Of a stretch of DNA of 9,259 nt, positions 1 to 7,037 are shown one piece after another. Made by a program: the position numbers and the translations under genes. Under the pieces are notes generated by a model. That model made no database searches and was not told the origin of the DNA. It saw only the letters and a program-made list of their open reading frames with translations. Positions within the stretch are counted from its first letter, which is position 1. The number at the start of each line of letters is the position of its first letter. The DNA is from Chlamydiota bacterium (lineage in GTDB: Bacteria > Chlamydiota > Chlamydiia > Chlamydiales > Rhabdochlamydiaceae), in NCBI GenBank assembly GCA_011065225.1, contig JAAKFC010000042.1:1-9259 (forward strand), read 5' to 3'.

Positions 1-1276
1 AAATGGGATCGAATATTTTCTTTGTGAGGATATTCGTTTCACCTTCACTGCGGGCAACGAAGACAGCGCAACATCCATCAGCAAAGAGATTCGTTACAGA
101 GCGGAACATGTCGAGGATTCGGTCGACTGCAATAAAGAGGCCAATTCCTTCCGCCGGAAGGCCCCATAAGCGGAGGAGGATCATGATGATGATCAGGCTG
201 CCGCTTGGAACACTGGCAATGCCAATCGAGGTGATGAGGGTGAGAAAAGTGAAGAGAAATTGCGAGGAGATCGAAAGTTCAAGGCCAAAGCTTTGCGCTA
301 CGTAGAGGGCTGCCATTCCCTCATAAAGAGCCGATCCGGTCAAGTTGATCGAGGTACCAAGTGGAATCACAAGAGAGCAGATCCGATTCGATACGCCTGC
401 CCGCTTTTCCATGCATTCAAGGGTAATGGGAAGGGCGGCGGATGAAGAGCTGGTTGAAAAGGCGGTGATTAGCGCCGGAGCCATCGCACGGAATTGATTC
501 CATGGATTGACCTTGGCGACGAATTTGAGAAGTAGGGGGAGCGCAATAAGGACGAAAATCGCAAGTCCTAGGAGAACGGTAAAGAAAAATAGCCCCACAC
601 TCCGCAGTGAAGCAATTCCTGTTTCGGCAAAAACTTTGGCAACAAGGCAAAACACCCCAATGGGAAGAACGCGCATGATATAGTGCGTGATATTTATCAT
701 CGCTTCAAAGACACCAGTCCAGAAATTCATATGGGTTTCCGCAGCTTTTACAGAAATATGTGTGATGGCATAGCCAAAGATAATGCTAAAAAAGATGAGT
801 CCTAACATGTTTCCCTTTGCAAAAGCATCGAGAACATTGGGAGGAATCAAATCAAGAAGCATTTTTACAAAGGCATTGCCTGCACTAAATGTCTCTTGCA
901 CAACAGGGATATTTTCTGTCTGAAGAAGGTTGGATACAATATTTGGAGAACCAGGATGGATGATGTTAATGACAAAAATTCCTATGATAATAGCAATGAT
1001 TTTCGTCAGGAAATAGAAGGCAAACGTCTTGACTCCAATTCTTCCAAATTGGCCTTCACCGCCAATGCGAGCAACCCCGATAATGATCGAAGAAGAAACG
1101 AGGGGAACAATGATGAGGGTAAGCGAATTGATGAAGAGTTTGCCGATAATGTCATAGATGGAATAGAACGTCACTCCAAACAATCCCGATTCTTGTCCCG
1201 TCCAATTCCCGATAAAAATCGCAAGGGCGATCGCGATGAATACAGCCCAGGGTTTTTTTCGTTTTCTTTGTGGCAT
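1..1276 (-). CDS. Dicarboxylate/amino acid:cation symporter, SLC1 (GltP/DctA) family, copy 1, 3' end cut by window
   Basis: Inner-membrane secondary transporter predicted to import acidic amino acids or C4-dicarboxylates using a cation gradient. The frame is open for 425 residues from ATG 1276 and runs off the left edge, so only the extreme C-terminus is missing (family about 400-440 aa). The start is supported by AAAGGA at 1283-1288, six bases upstream. Visible landmarks: the serine-rich HP1 hairpin SSSSAALP (residues 276-283), the unwound TM7 motif as NLTGS (311-315), the HP2 tip ASVPSGS (354-360), and TM8 with D385, D389, R392, S393, N396 and D400. By the glutamate-transporter-homologue pattern, the TM8 arginine binds the substrate side-chain carboxylate. 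The usual NMDGT is NLTGS, so the Met and Asp of that cation site are missing. It lies 68 bp downstream of a clear paralog on the same strand, probably co-transcribed. Family is certain; substrate and coupling ion are inferred. Confidence 0.93.
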   Translation of the reverse strand, partial: MPQRKRKKPWAVFIAIALAIFIGNWTGQESGLFGVTFYSIYDIIGKLFINSLTLIIVPLVSSSIIIGVARIGGEGQFGRIGVKTFAFYFLTKIIAIIIGIFVINIIHPGSPNIVSNLLQTENIPVVQETFSAGNAFVKMLLDLIPPNVLDAFAKGNMLGLIFFSIIFGYAITHISVKAAETHMNFWTGVFEAMINITHYIMRVLPIGVFCLVAKVFAETGIASLRSVGLFFFTVLLGLAIFVLIALPLLLKFVAKVNPWNQFRAMAPALITAFSTSSSSAALPITLECMEKRAGVSNRICSLVIPLGTSINLTGSALYEGMAALYVAQSFGLELSISSQFLFTFLTLITSIGIASVPSGSLIIIMILLRLWGLPAEGIGLFIAVDRILDMFRSVTNLFADGCCAVFVARSEGETNILTKKIFDPI

Positions 1277-1344
1277 TCAGAATCCTTTGTAGTAATTCAG
1301 CCCGTTATGACAGTTACTGTTGTTTTTTTGCAACGAATATCTAA

Positions 1345-2613
1345 CTAAATGCTATATACTTTTTTTGAGAGAACACTCCGCTCCCCATCACTTTTGGCAA
1401 CAAGTACTGAGCATGTTGTGTAGCTAAAGAGATTGACCGTGGTACGGAACATATCGAGAATGCGGTCAGTAGCTATGATGAGACCCAACCCTTCAATAGG
1501 AAGGCCCATGATACGCAAAATGGTTAGAGCGGCAACAAGCCCACCGCCGGGAACTGAAGCAACACCAAAGGAAATGAGTAGAGTGACAATGATCAGAGAA
1601 ATTTGATTGATTGCTGAAAATTCGATGCCAAAGACTTGAGCGACAAAGAAAACGGCCATGGTGTTATATAGAGCAGTTCCCGACAAATTGAGTGATGTAC
1701 CAAGCGGAATCACAAGAGCACAGATCCGATTTGAAATGCCTGCTCGCTCTTCCATGCACTCGAGAGAAATAGGAAGAGTGGCAGAAGAAGAGCCCGTTGA
1801 AAAGGCGGTTACAATTGCAGGCGAAATCGCACGGAAATAATTGCGAACAGGAACTTTTGCAATGAAAATCAAGAGCAGAGGAATGAATCCGAAGGAAAAA
1901 AGAATAAAACCGATTAAAGTTGCCCAAACAAAGTTTCCAAGCGGCTTTAGGGTTTCAAGTCCTGCATCGGCGAAAATTTTTGCTGTTAAGCAAAAGACAC
2001 CGAGAGGTAGGAGATACATGATCGCATGAGTGATACGAAGCATTGCTTCAAAAATTCCTTTCCAAAATTGAAAATGGGTTTGGAGTGACTTGCGCCCAAT
2101 TTGTGTAATTGCGTAGCCAAAAATGAGGCTAAAGAAAATGAGTCCTAGCATATTTCCTTTGGCAAAGGCAGCGAGAATATTCGAAGGGATAATTTCGAGA
2201 ATCAATTCAGAAAAAACGCCCGTTTTTGCTGCTTGAATACTCTGGGGCGCAAGCACATTTGTCATTTGCACGCCACTTCCTGGTGAGAACAAATTTGCAA
2301 CGGAAAATCCGATGAGAATGCCAACGAAATTGGTCAGAAGAAAATAGAGAAAAGTGCGAAGACCTAACCTGCCAAATTGCGATTCACTGGCAATGCGGGC
2401 CACTCCCGTGATGATCGAGGAAGAAACGAGTGGGACCACTACAAGAGTCAGAGCATTGATGAAGAGAGTGCCCAGAACATCAAAAACGTAATAAGGTGAA
2501 ATCCCTAAAATCTGCGTTTCTTTGTTGATAATTGAGCCCACAAAGACTGCTAAAGTCAGTGCGATGAGAATGCCCCAAGGCTTTTTTGCGGATCTTTTTG
2601 TCATTAGTGTCAT
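1345..2613 (-). CDS. Dicarboxylate/amino acid:cation symporter, SLC1 (GltP/DctA) family, copy 2
   Basis: Complete 422-residue inner-membrane symporter, paralogous to the gene immediately downstream (shared KKPW start, NALTLVVVPLVSSSI, AFAKGNMLGLIFFS and DRILDMFR blocks). HP1 is STGSSSATLP (272-281), TM7 is NLSGT (309-313), and the HP2 tip is ASVPGGG (352-358). TM8 carries D383, D387, R390, T391 and N394, but Tyr398 sits where the family normally has a cation-binding Asp. Together with Asp replaced by Ser in NMDGT, this suggests altered ion coupling or a non-canonical substrate. The frame stays open upstream to 2781, but that would overlap aconitase antisense. ATG 2613 (MTLMTKRS) or ATG 2604 (MTKRS) matches the paralog's MPQRKRKKPW start. 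Neither has a strong Shine-Dalgarno, so the choice is uncertain by three codons. Likely first gene of a two-gene transporter operon divergent from aconitase. Confidence 0.93.
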   Translation of the reverse strand: MTLMTKRSAKKPWGILIALTLAVFVGSIINKETQILGISPYYVFDVLGTLFINALTLVVVPLVSSSIITGVARIASESQFGRLGLRTFLYFLLTNFVGILIGFSVANLFSPGSGVQMTNVLAPQSIQAAKTGVFSELILEIIPSNILAAFAKGNMLGLIFFSLIFGYAITQIGRKSLQTHFQFWKGIFEAMLRITHAIMYLLPLGVFCLTAKIFADAGLETLKPLGNFVWATLIGFILFSFGFIPLLLIFIAKVPVRNYFRAISPAIVTAFSTGSSSATLPISLECMEERAGISNRICALVIPLGTSLNLSGTALYNTMAVFFVAQVFGIEFSAINQISLIIVTLLISFGVASVPGGGLVAALTILRIMGLPIEGLGLIIATDRILDMFRTTVNLFSYTTCSVLVAKSDGERSVLSKKVYSI

Positions 2614-2628
2614 ACTTATGAACGAAAG

Positions 2629-2657
2629 TTGATTTTTTTTCAAACCTTCCCTATACC
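2629..2657 (+). promoter_or_regulatory. Putative sigma-70-type promoter of the aconitase gene
   Basis: TTGATT (2629-2634) and TATACC (2652-2657) are separated by exactly 17 bases, in the short divergent gap just before the aconitase start. A start of transcription about seven bases past the -10 would fall near 2664, leaving a leader of only about 13 bases that begins at the ribosome binding site. The hexamers and spacing are seen; use as a promoter is inferred. Confidence 0.45.
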
Positions 2658-2663
2658 GGGTAA

Positions 2664-2669
2664 GAAAGG
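2664..2669 (+). promoter_or_regulatory. Ribosome binding site deciding the aconitase start
   Basis: GAAAGG lies seven bases before ATG 2677. It selects this codon over an in-frame TTG at 2629, which would add 16 residues (MIFFQTFPIP...) unlike any aconitase N-terminus and would overlap the putative promoter. Confidence 0.7.
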
Positions 2670-2670
2670 C

Positions 2671-2697
2671 ATTATAATGGGAAAAACTGTAGCACAA
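2671..2697 (-). promoter_or_regulatory. Possible promoter for the minus-strand transporter operon
   Basis: On the minus strand a perfect TATAAT (2671-2676) is preceded by TTGTGC (2692-2697) with a short 15-base spacer. TTTTGT at 17 bases is the alternative. The -10 is part of the 10-bp palindrome CATTATAATG, which also contains the bases around the aconitase ATG. Transcription would start near 2664, giving a leader of about 50 bases to the transporter start. The -10 is good, the -35 weak. Confidence 0.3.
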
Positions 2698-4605
2698 AAA
2701 ATCATTGCAGATCATCTCCTCTCTGGAGAGATGGTTCCAGGGAAAGAAATCGGGATAAAAATTGATCAGACGCTGATGCAAGATGCAACTGGCACAATGG
2801 TCATGCTAGAGCTGGAAGCTATGGGGACGAAAGAGGTTAAAACCGAAGTTTCTTGCCAATATGTAGACCATAACATCTTACAGACTGATTTTAAAAATGC
2901 CGATGATCATGTTTTTCTTCAGAGTGCTTGTCGCAAATTTGGGATCCATTTTTCGCGTGCAGGCAATGGCGTGAGCCATCCGGTTCATATGGAAAATTTT
3001 GAAATCCCTGGAAAAACGCTTCTTGGTTCTGATAGCCATACCTGTGCCGGCGGCGGCATGGGAATGCTTGCAATTGGCGCTGGCGGGCTCGAAGTGGCTC
3101 TTGCGACAATTGGCGAAGCCTTCTACGTCAAGATGCCTCAAATCATGGGAATCAAACTCACACACAAATTACCCGATTGGGTCAGTGCTAAGGATATCAT
3201 CTTAGAAATGCTCCGCCGCCATGATGTGGATGGGGGAGTGGGCAAAATCATTGAATACTATGGCCCAGGACTTGAAGGGCTTACTGCAATGGACAGGCAT
3301 GTGATTGCCAATATGGGTGCTGAGCTAGGAGCTACAGGAACCGTTTTCCCATCCGATGCCATCACACGCGAATTTTTACGCAAACAAAAGCGGGAAAAAG
3401 ATTGGGTCGAGTTGAAAGCCGATGAAGATGCGAAATATGATCTCCACGATGAGATCGATCTTTCCAAACTTGAGCCCCTCATTGCTTGTCCTACAAGTCC
3501 AGGTAATGTTGTTCCCGTTTCCCAAGTCGCTGGCAAGCCCGTATACCAAACAATGGTAGGCTCTTCAGCAAATCCCGGTATGCGCGACTTCGCTATTGCG
3601 GCTATGATCGTAAAAGGGAAAAAGCTTCATCCTCGCGTTTCGTTTGATATCATCCCTTCTTCACGGCAGACCTTGCAAAACTTAGCCCATCAAGGGCAGC
3701 TTGAAATGCTGATTGCATCAGGCGCTCGGATCCACCAAGCTGGGTGCAATGGATGCATTGGAATGGGACAAGCGCCACCCACTGGTAAAATTTCCTTGCG
3801 CACAGTCCCAAGGAATTTTCCAGGACGTTCAGGAACAAAAAATGATCAAGTCTATCTCTGTAGTCCCGAAACAGCTGCAGCAGCTACTCTCACAGGAGAA
3901 ATTACCGATCCGAGAACACTCGACATGCCTTATCCCAAATATGAGGAACCAAGCGAGCTCATTCTCAATGAGGATGCTGTGTTGGTCCCTCCCAAAGAGG
4001 GAAAGACCTGTGAGCTCGAAATGGGACCTAATATCAAACCTCTTCCAAAGTTTGCACCGCTCGAAGACCATATCAAAGGTCCAGTTCTCCTCAAGATGGG
4101 CGATAACGTTTCAACCGATGAAATTTTGCCAGCAGGTACAAAAGTGCTTCCTTTTCGCAGCAATATTCCCGAAATCAGCAAATTCACCTTCTCGCAAATT
4201 GACGAGAGCTTTTATGACCGGGCCATGCCGCTACAAAAAAGCGGATCCCTTCTCGTTGGAGGTTCCAACTATGGACAAGGATCGAGTCGCGAGCATGCAG
4301 CCATTACCCCACGTTATCTGGGCATTCGCGCAGTGATTGCCAAGAGCTATGCTCGCATCCACCGGAAAAACCTGATCAATTTTGGGATTCCTCCCCTAGA
4401 ATTTGTGAGTGAAAAAGACCACGATGGAATCGATCAAGAAGACATTCTCGAAATCGAAAGTGTGCTCGAGCAACTTAAAAGCCGTGGACCCATTATTGTG
4501 AAAAACACGACTAAGGGGACTTTTTTTGAAACAAAGAATACCCTCAGCGATAGAGAAATGCGTGAAGTGATTGCTGGAGGTCTGATTAACGTATACACAT
4601 CGTGA
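2677..4605 (+). CDS. Aconitate hydratase (short, roughly 640-residue Aquifex-type form)
   Basis: Predicted cytoplasmic TCA-cycle enzyme interconverting citrate and isocitrate. At 642 residues it is shorter than AcnA (about 890) and fits the compact aconitase type with the catalytic domains followed directly by the swivel domain. Motifs in order: GSDSHTCAGGGMG (117-129), the cluster pair GCNGCIG (C357, C360), the swivel-entry motif GDNVSTDEILPAG (475-487), and the substrate-binding GSNYGQGSSREHAA (529-542) with R538 and H540. The position normally occupied by the first cluster cysteine (GSCTN) reads GSSAN (295-299), with Ser297. Another cysteine, C271, lies 26 residues upstream in LIACPTSP. 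The last residues VYTS and the TGA stop come from the left terminal repeat of the palindromic element that follows. Divergent from the transporters and convergent with the gene ending at 4742. LeuC/HacA-type isomerases are less likely because both domains are fused here. Family is very secure; catalytic competence depends on the cysteine question. Confidence 0.93.
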   Translation: MGKTVAQKIIADHLLSGEMVPGKEIGIKIDQTLMQDATGTMVMLELEAMGTKEVKTEVSCQYVDHNILQTDFKNADDHVFLQSACRKFGIHFSRAGNGVSHPVHMENFEIPGKTLLGSDSHTCAGGGMGMLAIGAGGLEVALATIGEAFYVKMPQIMGIKLTHKLPDWVSAKDIILEMLRRHDVDGGVGKIIEYYGPGLEGLTAMDRHVIANMGAELGATGTVFPSDAITREFLRKQKREKDWVELKADEDAKYDLHDEIDLSKLEPLIACPTSPGNVVPVSQVAGKPVYQTMVGSSANPGMRDFAIAAMIVKGKKLHPRVSFDIIPSSRQTLQNLAHQGQLEMLIASGARIHQAGCNGCIGMGQAPPTGKISLRTVPRNFPGRSGTKNDQVYLCSPETAAAATLTGEITDPRTLDMPYPKYEEPSELILNEDAVLVPPKEGKTCELEMGPNIKPLPKFAPLEDHIKGPVLLKMGDNVSTDEILPAGTKVLPFRSNIPEISKFTFSQIDESFYDRAMPLQKSGSLLVGGSNYGQGSSREHAAITPRYLGIRAVIAKSYARIHRKNLINFGIPPLEFVSEKDHDGIDQEDILEIESVLEQLKSRGPIIVKNTTKGTFFETKNTLSDREMREVIAGGLINVYTS

Positions 4606-4755
4606 ATGAAGAATTGGTTTTTGATTGCGTCGGCTATTCTTCAAATTTGTCACCTGCTCCTCGCTCCGTGTCTATGAACACTGCAGCTCGTCGCATCCAA
4701 AAAATTTGAGAAGCCTCCTTGTCAAATTCCCAATTCTTCAATCACAATGTGTATA
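4592..4755. repeat. Palindromic MITE-like element, copy A
   Basis: A 164-bp imperfect palindrome. Its terminal inverted repeats, compared from 4591 inward and from 4756 inward, agree at 24 of 27 positions; each runs from TATACACAT to GAAGAATTGG. Further in, the arms keep pairing with gaps (TTTGA, GGCT, CAAATTT) down to a central GTGT/ACAC pair at 4668-4671 and 4678-4681. Both outer ends are TA, as expected for a TA target, but this is inference. It spans the junction of two convergent genes, and both stop codons lie inside it. No transposase is encoded. A second copy sits at 8116-8277. A large bidirectional terminator is the alternative reading, and the two roles are compatible. Confidence 0.85.
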
Positions 4756-5737
4756 TTTTTAGCCAAGTTAGAAAGCAGTTAAGCCAGCTCTTTTTCTCTG
4801 GTTTGAGATGCTGCCGAGCGAATAAAATGGGCATGCCTTCATGATTTTTCGTATATTCATCAATGATTTCAATGAGGTGCTCTGGTTTTTCAATCTGGAT
4901 TAGACCAACAACTGGATCCATGACCATTTCTTCCCCATTATATTTGATGTAAGAAACACTATGTTCTGGAAAATCTAGTAGATAAATCCCATCTGCAAGC
5001 TTTCCAAGCCACTCTTTAGATTTAAATTGGGGAGGGGAAAGAGCCACGCTATTTTCTTCGATATCGAGAAGATCTTTTTCGAGTCCATATAGCGATTGCA
5101 TAAGAGCTGCTTGTCGTGGTTGTCCATGTTCAAATAATTTTGAAATAGCCAGGGCATAATCGGTATAAGTCTCGCACCCTTGTACTGTTTTTGTTTCGCC
5201 CCCTTTCAAAAAAAGATAATTGAACCAATAGACACTTCCATGGCATAGCTTCCCAAGTAAATCAAAATGGACCTTATCAAAATGAGGATGGAGTTTTTCT
5301 CGGATTGTCGGGTCTAAAACGTTCTCGCGATAGATATTCTTCAGAGTATATACATCACTTATATCCTTCCTATAGTCATTGAGACAAGGAGCGAGAAAAC
5401 GTTTTCCATAGCTCAATTGGTTCCATGCGATATCAAAAGTATAGGCAAGGTGATGCGCCTGAACATGCACTCTTCTAGAGAGATTTTGCATGGCAAAGCA
5501 CTCAAGAAAATTAGCCGTTGCCTTCAAAAAGACATAAAGCACTAGCCGAAAGGGAGCGCTTACAAAAATCCAGCTCACTTGCCATCGATTCATATAGAGC
5601 TCGCCAGAGGGGCGGACATAAGTCTCCTTTGGCAGTTGATCGAGCGCGCGGATTTCTTCTTCACCTGTAAACAGAGTTTTGAGTCGCTGAACATCGTTCA
5701 ACATGTGCGGAGAAAAAATTGTAGGGGAATCAATCAT
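4742..5737 (-). CDS. Unknown protein with papain/C58-like Cys-His-Asp pattern, paralog 1
   Basis: 331-residue protein I cannot assign to a named family. The N-terminal half has a hydrophobic stretch around 51-80 beginning RWQVSWIFVSAPFR, perhaps membrane-associated. The C-terminal half shows a layout like clan CA cysteine proteases such as the YopT/AvrPphB (C58) type: C165 in CHGSVYWF at a helix start, H259 in EHSVSYIK at a strand start, and D274 in MDPVVGL 15 residues later. GQPRQAALMQ (205-214) is shared with the upstream paralog (GMPRQAALLQ). The start ATG directly abuts the upstream gene's TAA and has GAGGG seven bases upstream, implying translational coupling. The C-terminal IYTL and the TGA stop are encoded by the right terminal repeat of palindromic element A. 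A host-directed protease or acyltransferase effector is a reasonable guess; the triad is inferred from pattern only. Confidence 0.85.
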   Translation of the reverse strand: MIDSPTIFSPHMLNDVQRLKTLFTGEEEIRALDQLPKETYVRPSGELYMNRWQVSWIFVSAPFRLVLYVFLKATANFLECFAMQNLSRRVHVQAHHLAYTFDIAWNQLSYGKRFLAPCLNDYRKDISDVYTLKNIYRENVLDPTIREKLHPHFDKVHFDLLGKLCHGSVYWFNYLFLKGGETKTVQGCETYTDYALAISKLFEHGQPRQAALMQSLYGLEKDLLDIEENSVALSPPQFKSKEWLGKLADGIYLLDFPEHSVSYIKYNGEEMVMDPVVGLIQIEKPEHLIEIIDEYTKNHEGMPILFARQHLKPEKKSWLNCFLTWLKIYTL

Positions 5738-7000
5738 TTACTTACCCTCATAAGGTTCAAAGCCTTTTGCCGTTTCATATTGATGGAAATAGATCATTGA
5801 TCCTGGATCGCCACTTTTATAATGGTGCTTCTGAATCATCTTGAGCATTTCTTCTCCCTTCATTGGATAAAGACCAAATTCGGGATTCCAGACATATTGC
5901 TCATCTTCGCTGAGTTTGACGTATACGAGGGAATGTTGATAGGTCCCAACCCGATAGATTCCCGTTGGAAGAGACCCAATTTTTCCCTTAGCGCGTTCCA
6001 AATTGTGATCAAGTTCATAAAGTGAAACAGTTTCTTTGGGAAACTCAAATTTTTCCAATTTTAAGAGGTCTTCTGATTCATTAAAGGCTTGCAAAAGGGC
6101 TGCTTGTCTCGGCATTCCCGAAGTAAATTGCTGTGCAACTGCCATCAAATGTTTAGCTGGATCATTAAAGAGGTGACGGGTTTTGTGATAGAGGAAAATA
6201 AACCACAGAGAACCTCCCCGACAACTTCCTCGATCAGAAAAAAGAGAAATGGAAGAATTCGCCTGCAAAAATATTTCTGTTTCCTTCAGCTTTTCATAGA
6301 GTGCATTGATGGGTTCTTCAATTTGATCGAAAGAATATTTTTTCTTTAGAGAATTAATTGCTTCTTTCGTGCTGGTTTTATATTCACTGAGGAACTCTTC
6401 GTTTGTGGTGATCCGTTCTTCTTTGCCCACAGTTCTTCCAAAATTGTACATCCAAGCAATCCAGCCTTGATTAAATCGCGTTTCCTCGAGAGTCTGATAA
6501 AAGGCATCTATCGCCCCTTTTACTCCATTTTTAAAAGCCGTACTTGGATAGGTGAGGGGTTTAACCATTTCATCAGTAATCCAGTCATAAGGAACATCTC
6601 CGTATTGATAGAGATCCCAAGTCTTGAATTGATGCGTATTAAAAGAAGGGATAAGAAGTGAGTCGAATTCCCACTGGCTGCAGAGCTCTTCCCAATCTCG
6701 GGTCATTTGTTTTGACAAAACAGTGAATACTCTAGCCACTTTTGGCAAATAGAGGCAATACGCCATAAGAGAAATTGCTGAGCTGAAAATGGAAAGAACT
6801 GAATAGAAGGGACGTGTCAGTGTAATCCATACCACATGCCATCGATTGAAATAAGGAATGTCTTTGTTAGGCTTCTGGATAAACTTGGAATTTTTCGAAA
6901 GGGCAGTAATCTCGCTGATTGCTTCCGACTTATGCATCAGACTTTCTAGACCGTAATAATTGCTCTCAAGCTGCTCTATATAAAAAGGTCGAACTGTCAT
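5738..7000 (-). CDS. Unknown protein with papain/C58-like Cys-His-Asn pattern, paralog 2
   Basis: 420-residue paralog of the downstream gene, function unrecognised. It shares the N-terminal RWHVVWITLTRPFYSVL (53-69) followed by hydrophobic residues to about 86, GMPRQAALLQ (295-304), and the candidate catalytic layout: C260 in CRGGSLWF, H356 in QHSLVYVK, N372 in WNPEFGLY. Asn takes the place of the partner's Asp, which papain-like enzymes tolerate. Between the hydrophobic segment and C260 it has about 93 more residues than the paralog, rich in charged helix-forming residues (about 155-245). ATG 7000 is only eight bases from a perfect -10 sequence and has no Shine-Dalgarno, so the mRNA may be leaderless. 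Met22 (6937) is a fallback, but the paralogs' RW motifs lie at residues 51 and 53, which supports the longer start. Probably a candidate effector or surface protein. Confidence 0.85.
   Translation of the reverse strand: MTVRPFYIEQLESNYYGLESLMHKSEAISEITALSKNSKFIQKPNKDIPYFNRWHVVWITLTRPFYSVLSIFSSAISLMAYCLYLPKVARVFTVLSKQMTRDWEELCSQWEFDSLLIPSFNTHQFKTWDLYQYGDVPYDWITDEMVKPLTYPSTAFKNGVKGAIDAFYQTLEETRFNQGWIAWMYNFGRTVGKEERITTNEEFLSEYKTSTKEAINSLKKKYSFDQIEEPINALYEKLKETEIFLQANSSISLFSDRGSCRGGSLWFIFLYHKTRHLFNDPAKHLMAVAQQFTSGMPRQAALLQAFNESEDLLKLEKFEFPKETVSLYELDHNLERAKGKIGSLPTGIYRVGTYQHSLVYVKLSEDEQYVWNPEFGLYPMKGEEMLKMIQKHHYKSGDPGSMIYFHQYETAKGFEPYEGK
5745..5749 (-). promoter_or_regulatory. Internal ribosome binding site at a stop-start junction
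   Basis: GAGGG on the minus strand lies within the final codons (EGK) of the upstream paralog, seven bases before the ATG at 5737. That gene's TAA is immediately followed by the next gene's ATG (TAAATG), the usual form of translational coupling in a two-gene operon. Confidence 0.65.
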
Positions 7001-7008
7001 GGCATATG

Positions 7009-7037
7009 ATTATACAACAGAAATTATTTGCACTCAA
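7009..7037 (-). promoter_or_regulatory. Strong sigma-70-type promoter for the paralogous gene pair
   Basis: On the minus strand TTGAGT (7032-7037) and a perfect TATAAT (7009-7014) are spaced by 17 bases. The -35 starts immediately after the stop codon of the upstream membrane-protein gene, so the promoter sits exactly in the gap between the two. The expected start of transcription, near 7002, is about two bases before the ATG at 7000, which would make the transcript essentially leaderless. Confidence 0.55.

Noticed and set aside
1310..1320. Dyad ACAGTTACTGT in the 68-bp gap between transporters, followed by a T run on the plus strand
   Set aside because: Five-base arms with one central base cannot form a stable hairpin, and the T run is on the wrong strand for terminating the minus-strand operon. 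An operator is possible but unsupported.
896..1348. 150-residue plus-strand open frame
   Set aside because: It lies wholly antisense to the well-supported transporter copy 1 and has low-complexity Asn/Asp/Arg composition typical of a shadow frame.
1345..1359. Transporter copy 2 ending V-Y-S-I, resembling the repeat-derived gene tails
   Set aside because: The DNA beyond GTATA diverges from the repeat and no GAAGAATTGG follows, so it is coincidence.
2614..2781. N-terminal extension of transporter copy 2 by 56 residues
   Set aside because: It would lie antisense over the promoter and first codons of aconitase, adds residues unlike the family, and the paralog starts just before the same KKPW block.
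3713..4336. 207-residue plus-strand open frame
   Set aside because: Alternate frame within the aconitase gene, which has continuous family motifs in the other frame.
5480..5590. Chlamydial inclusion-membrane (Inc) protein signature in the paralog pair
   Set aside because: The hydrophobic N-terminal segments are single and contain charged residues; the bilobed two-helix Inc pattern is not clear.
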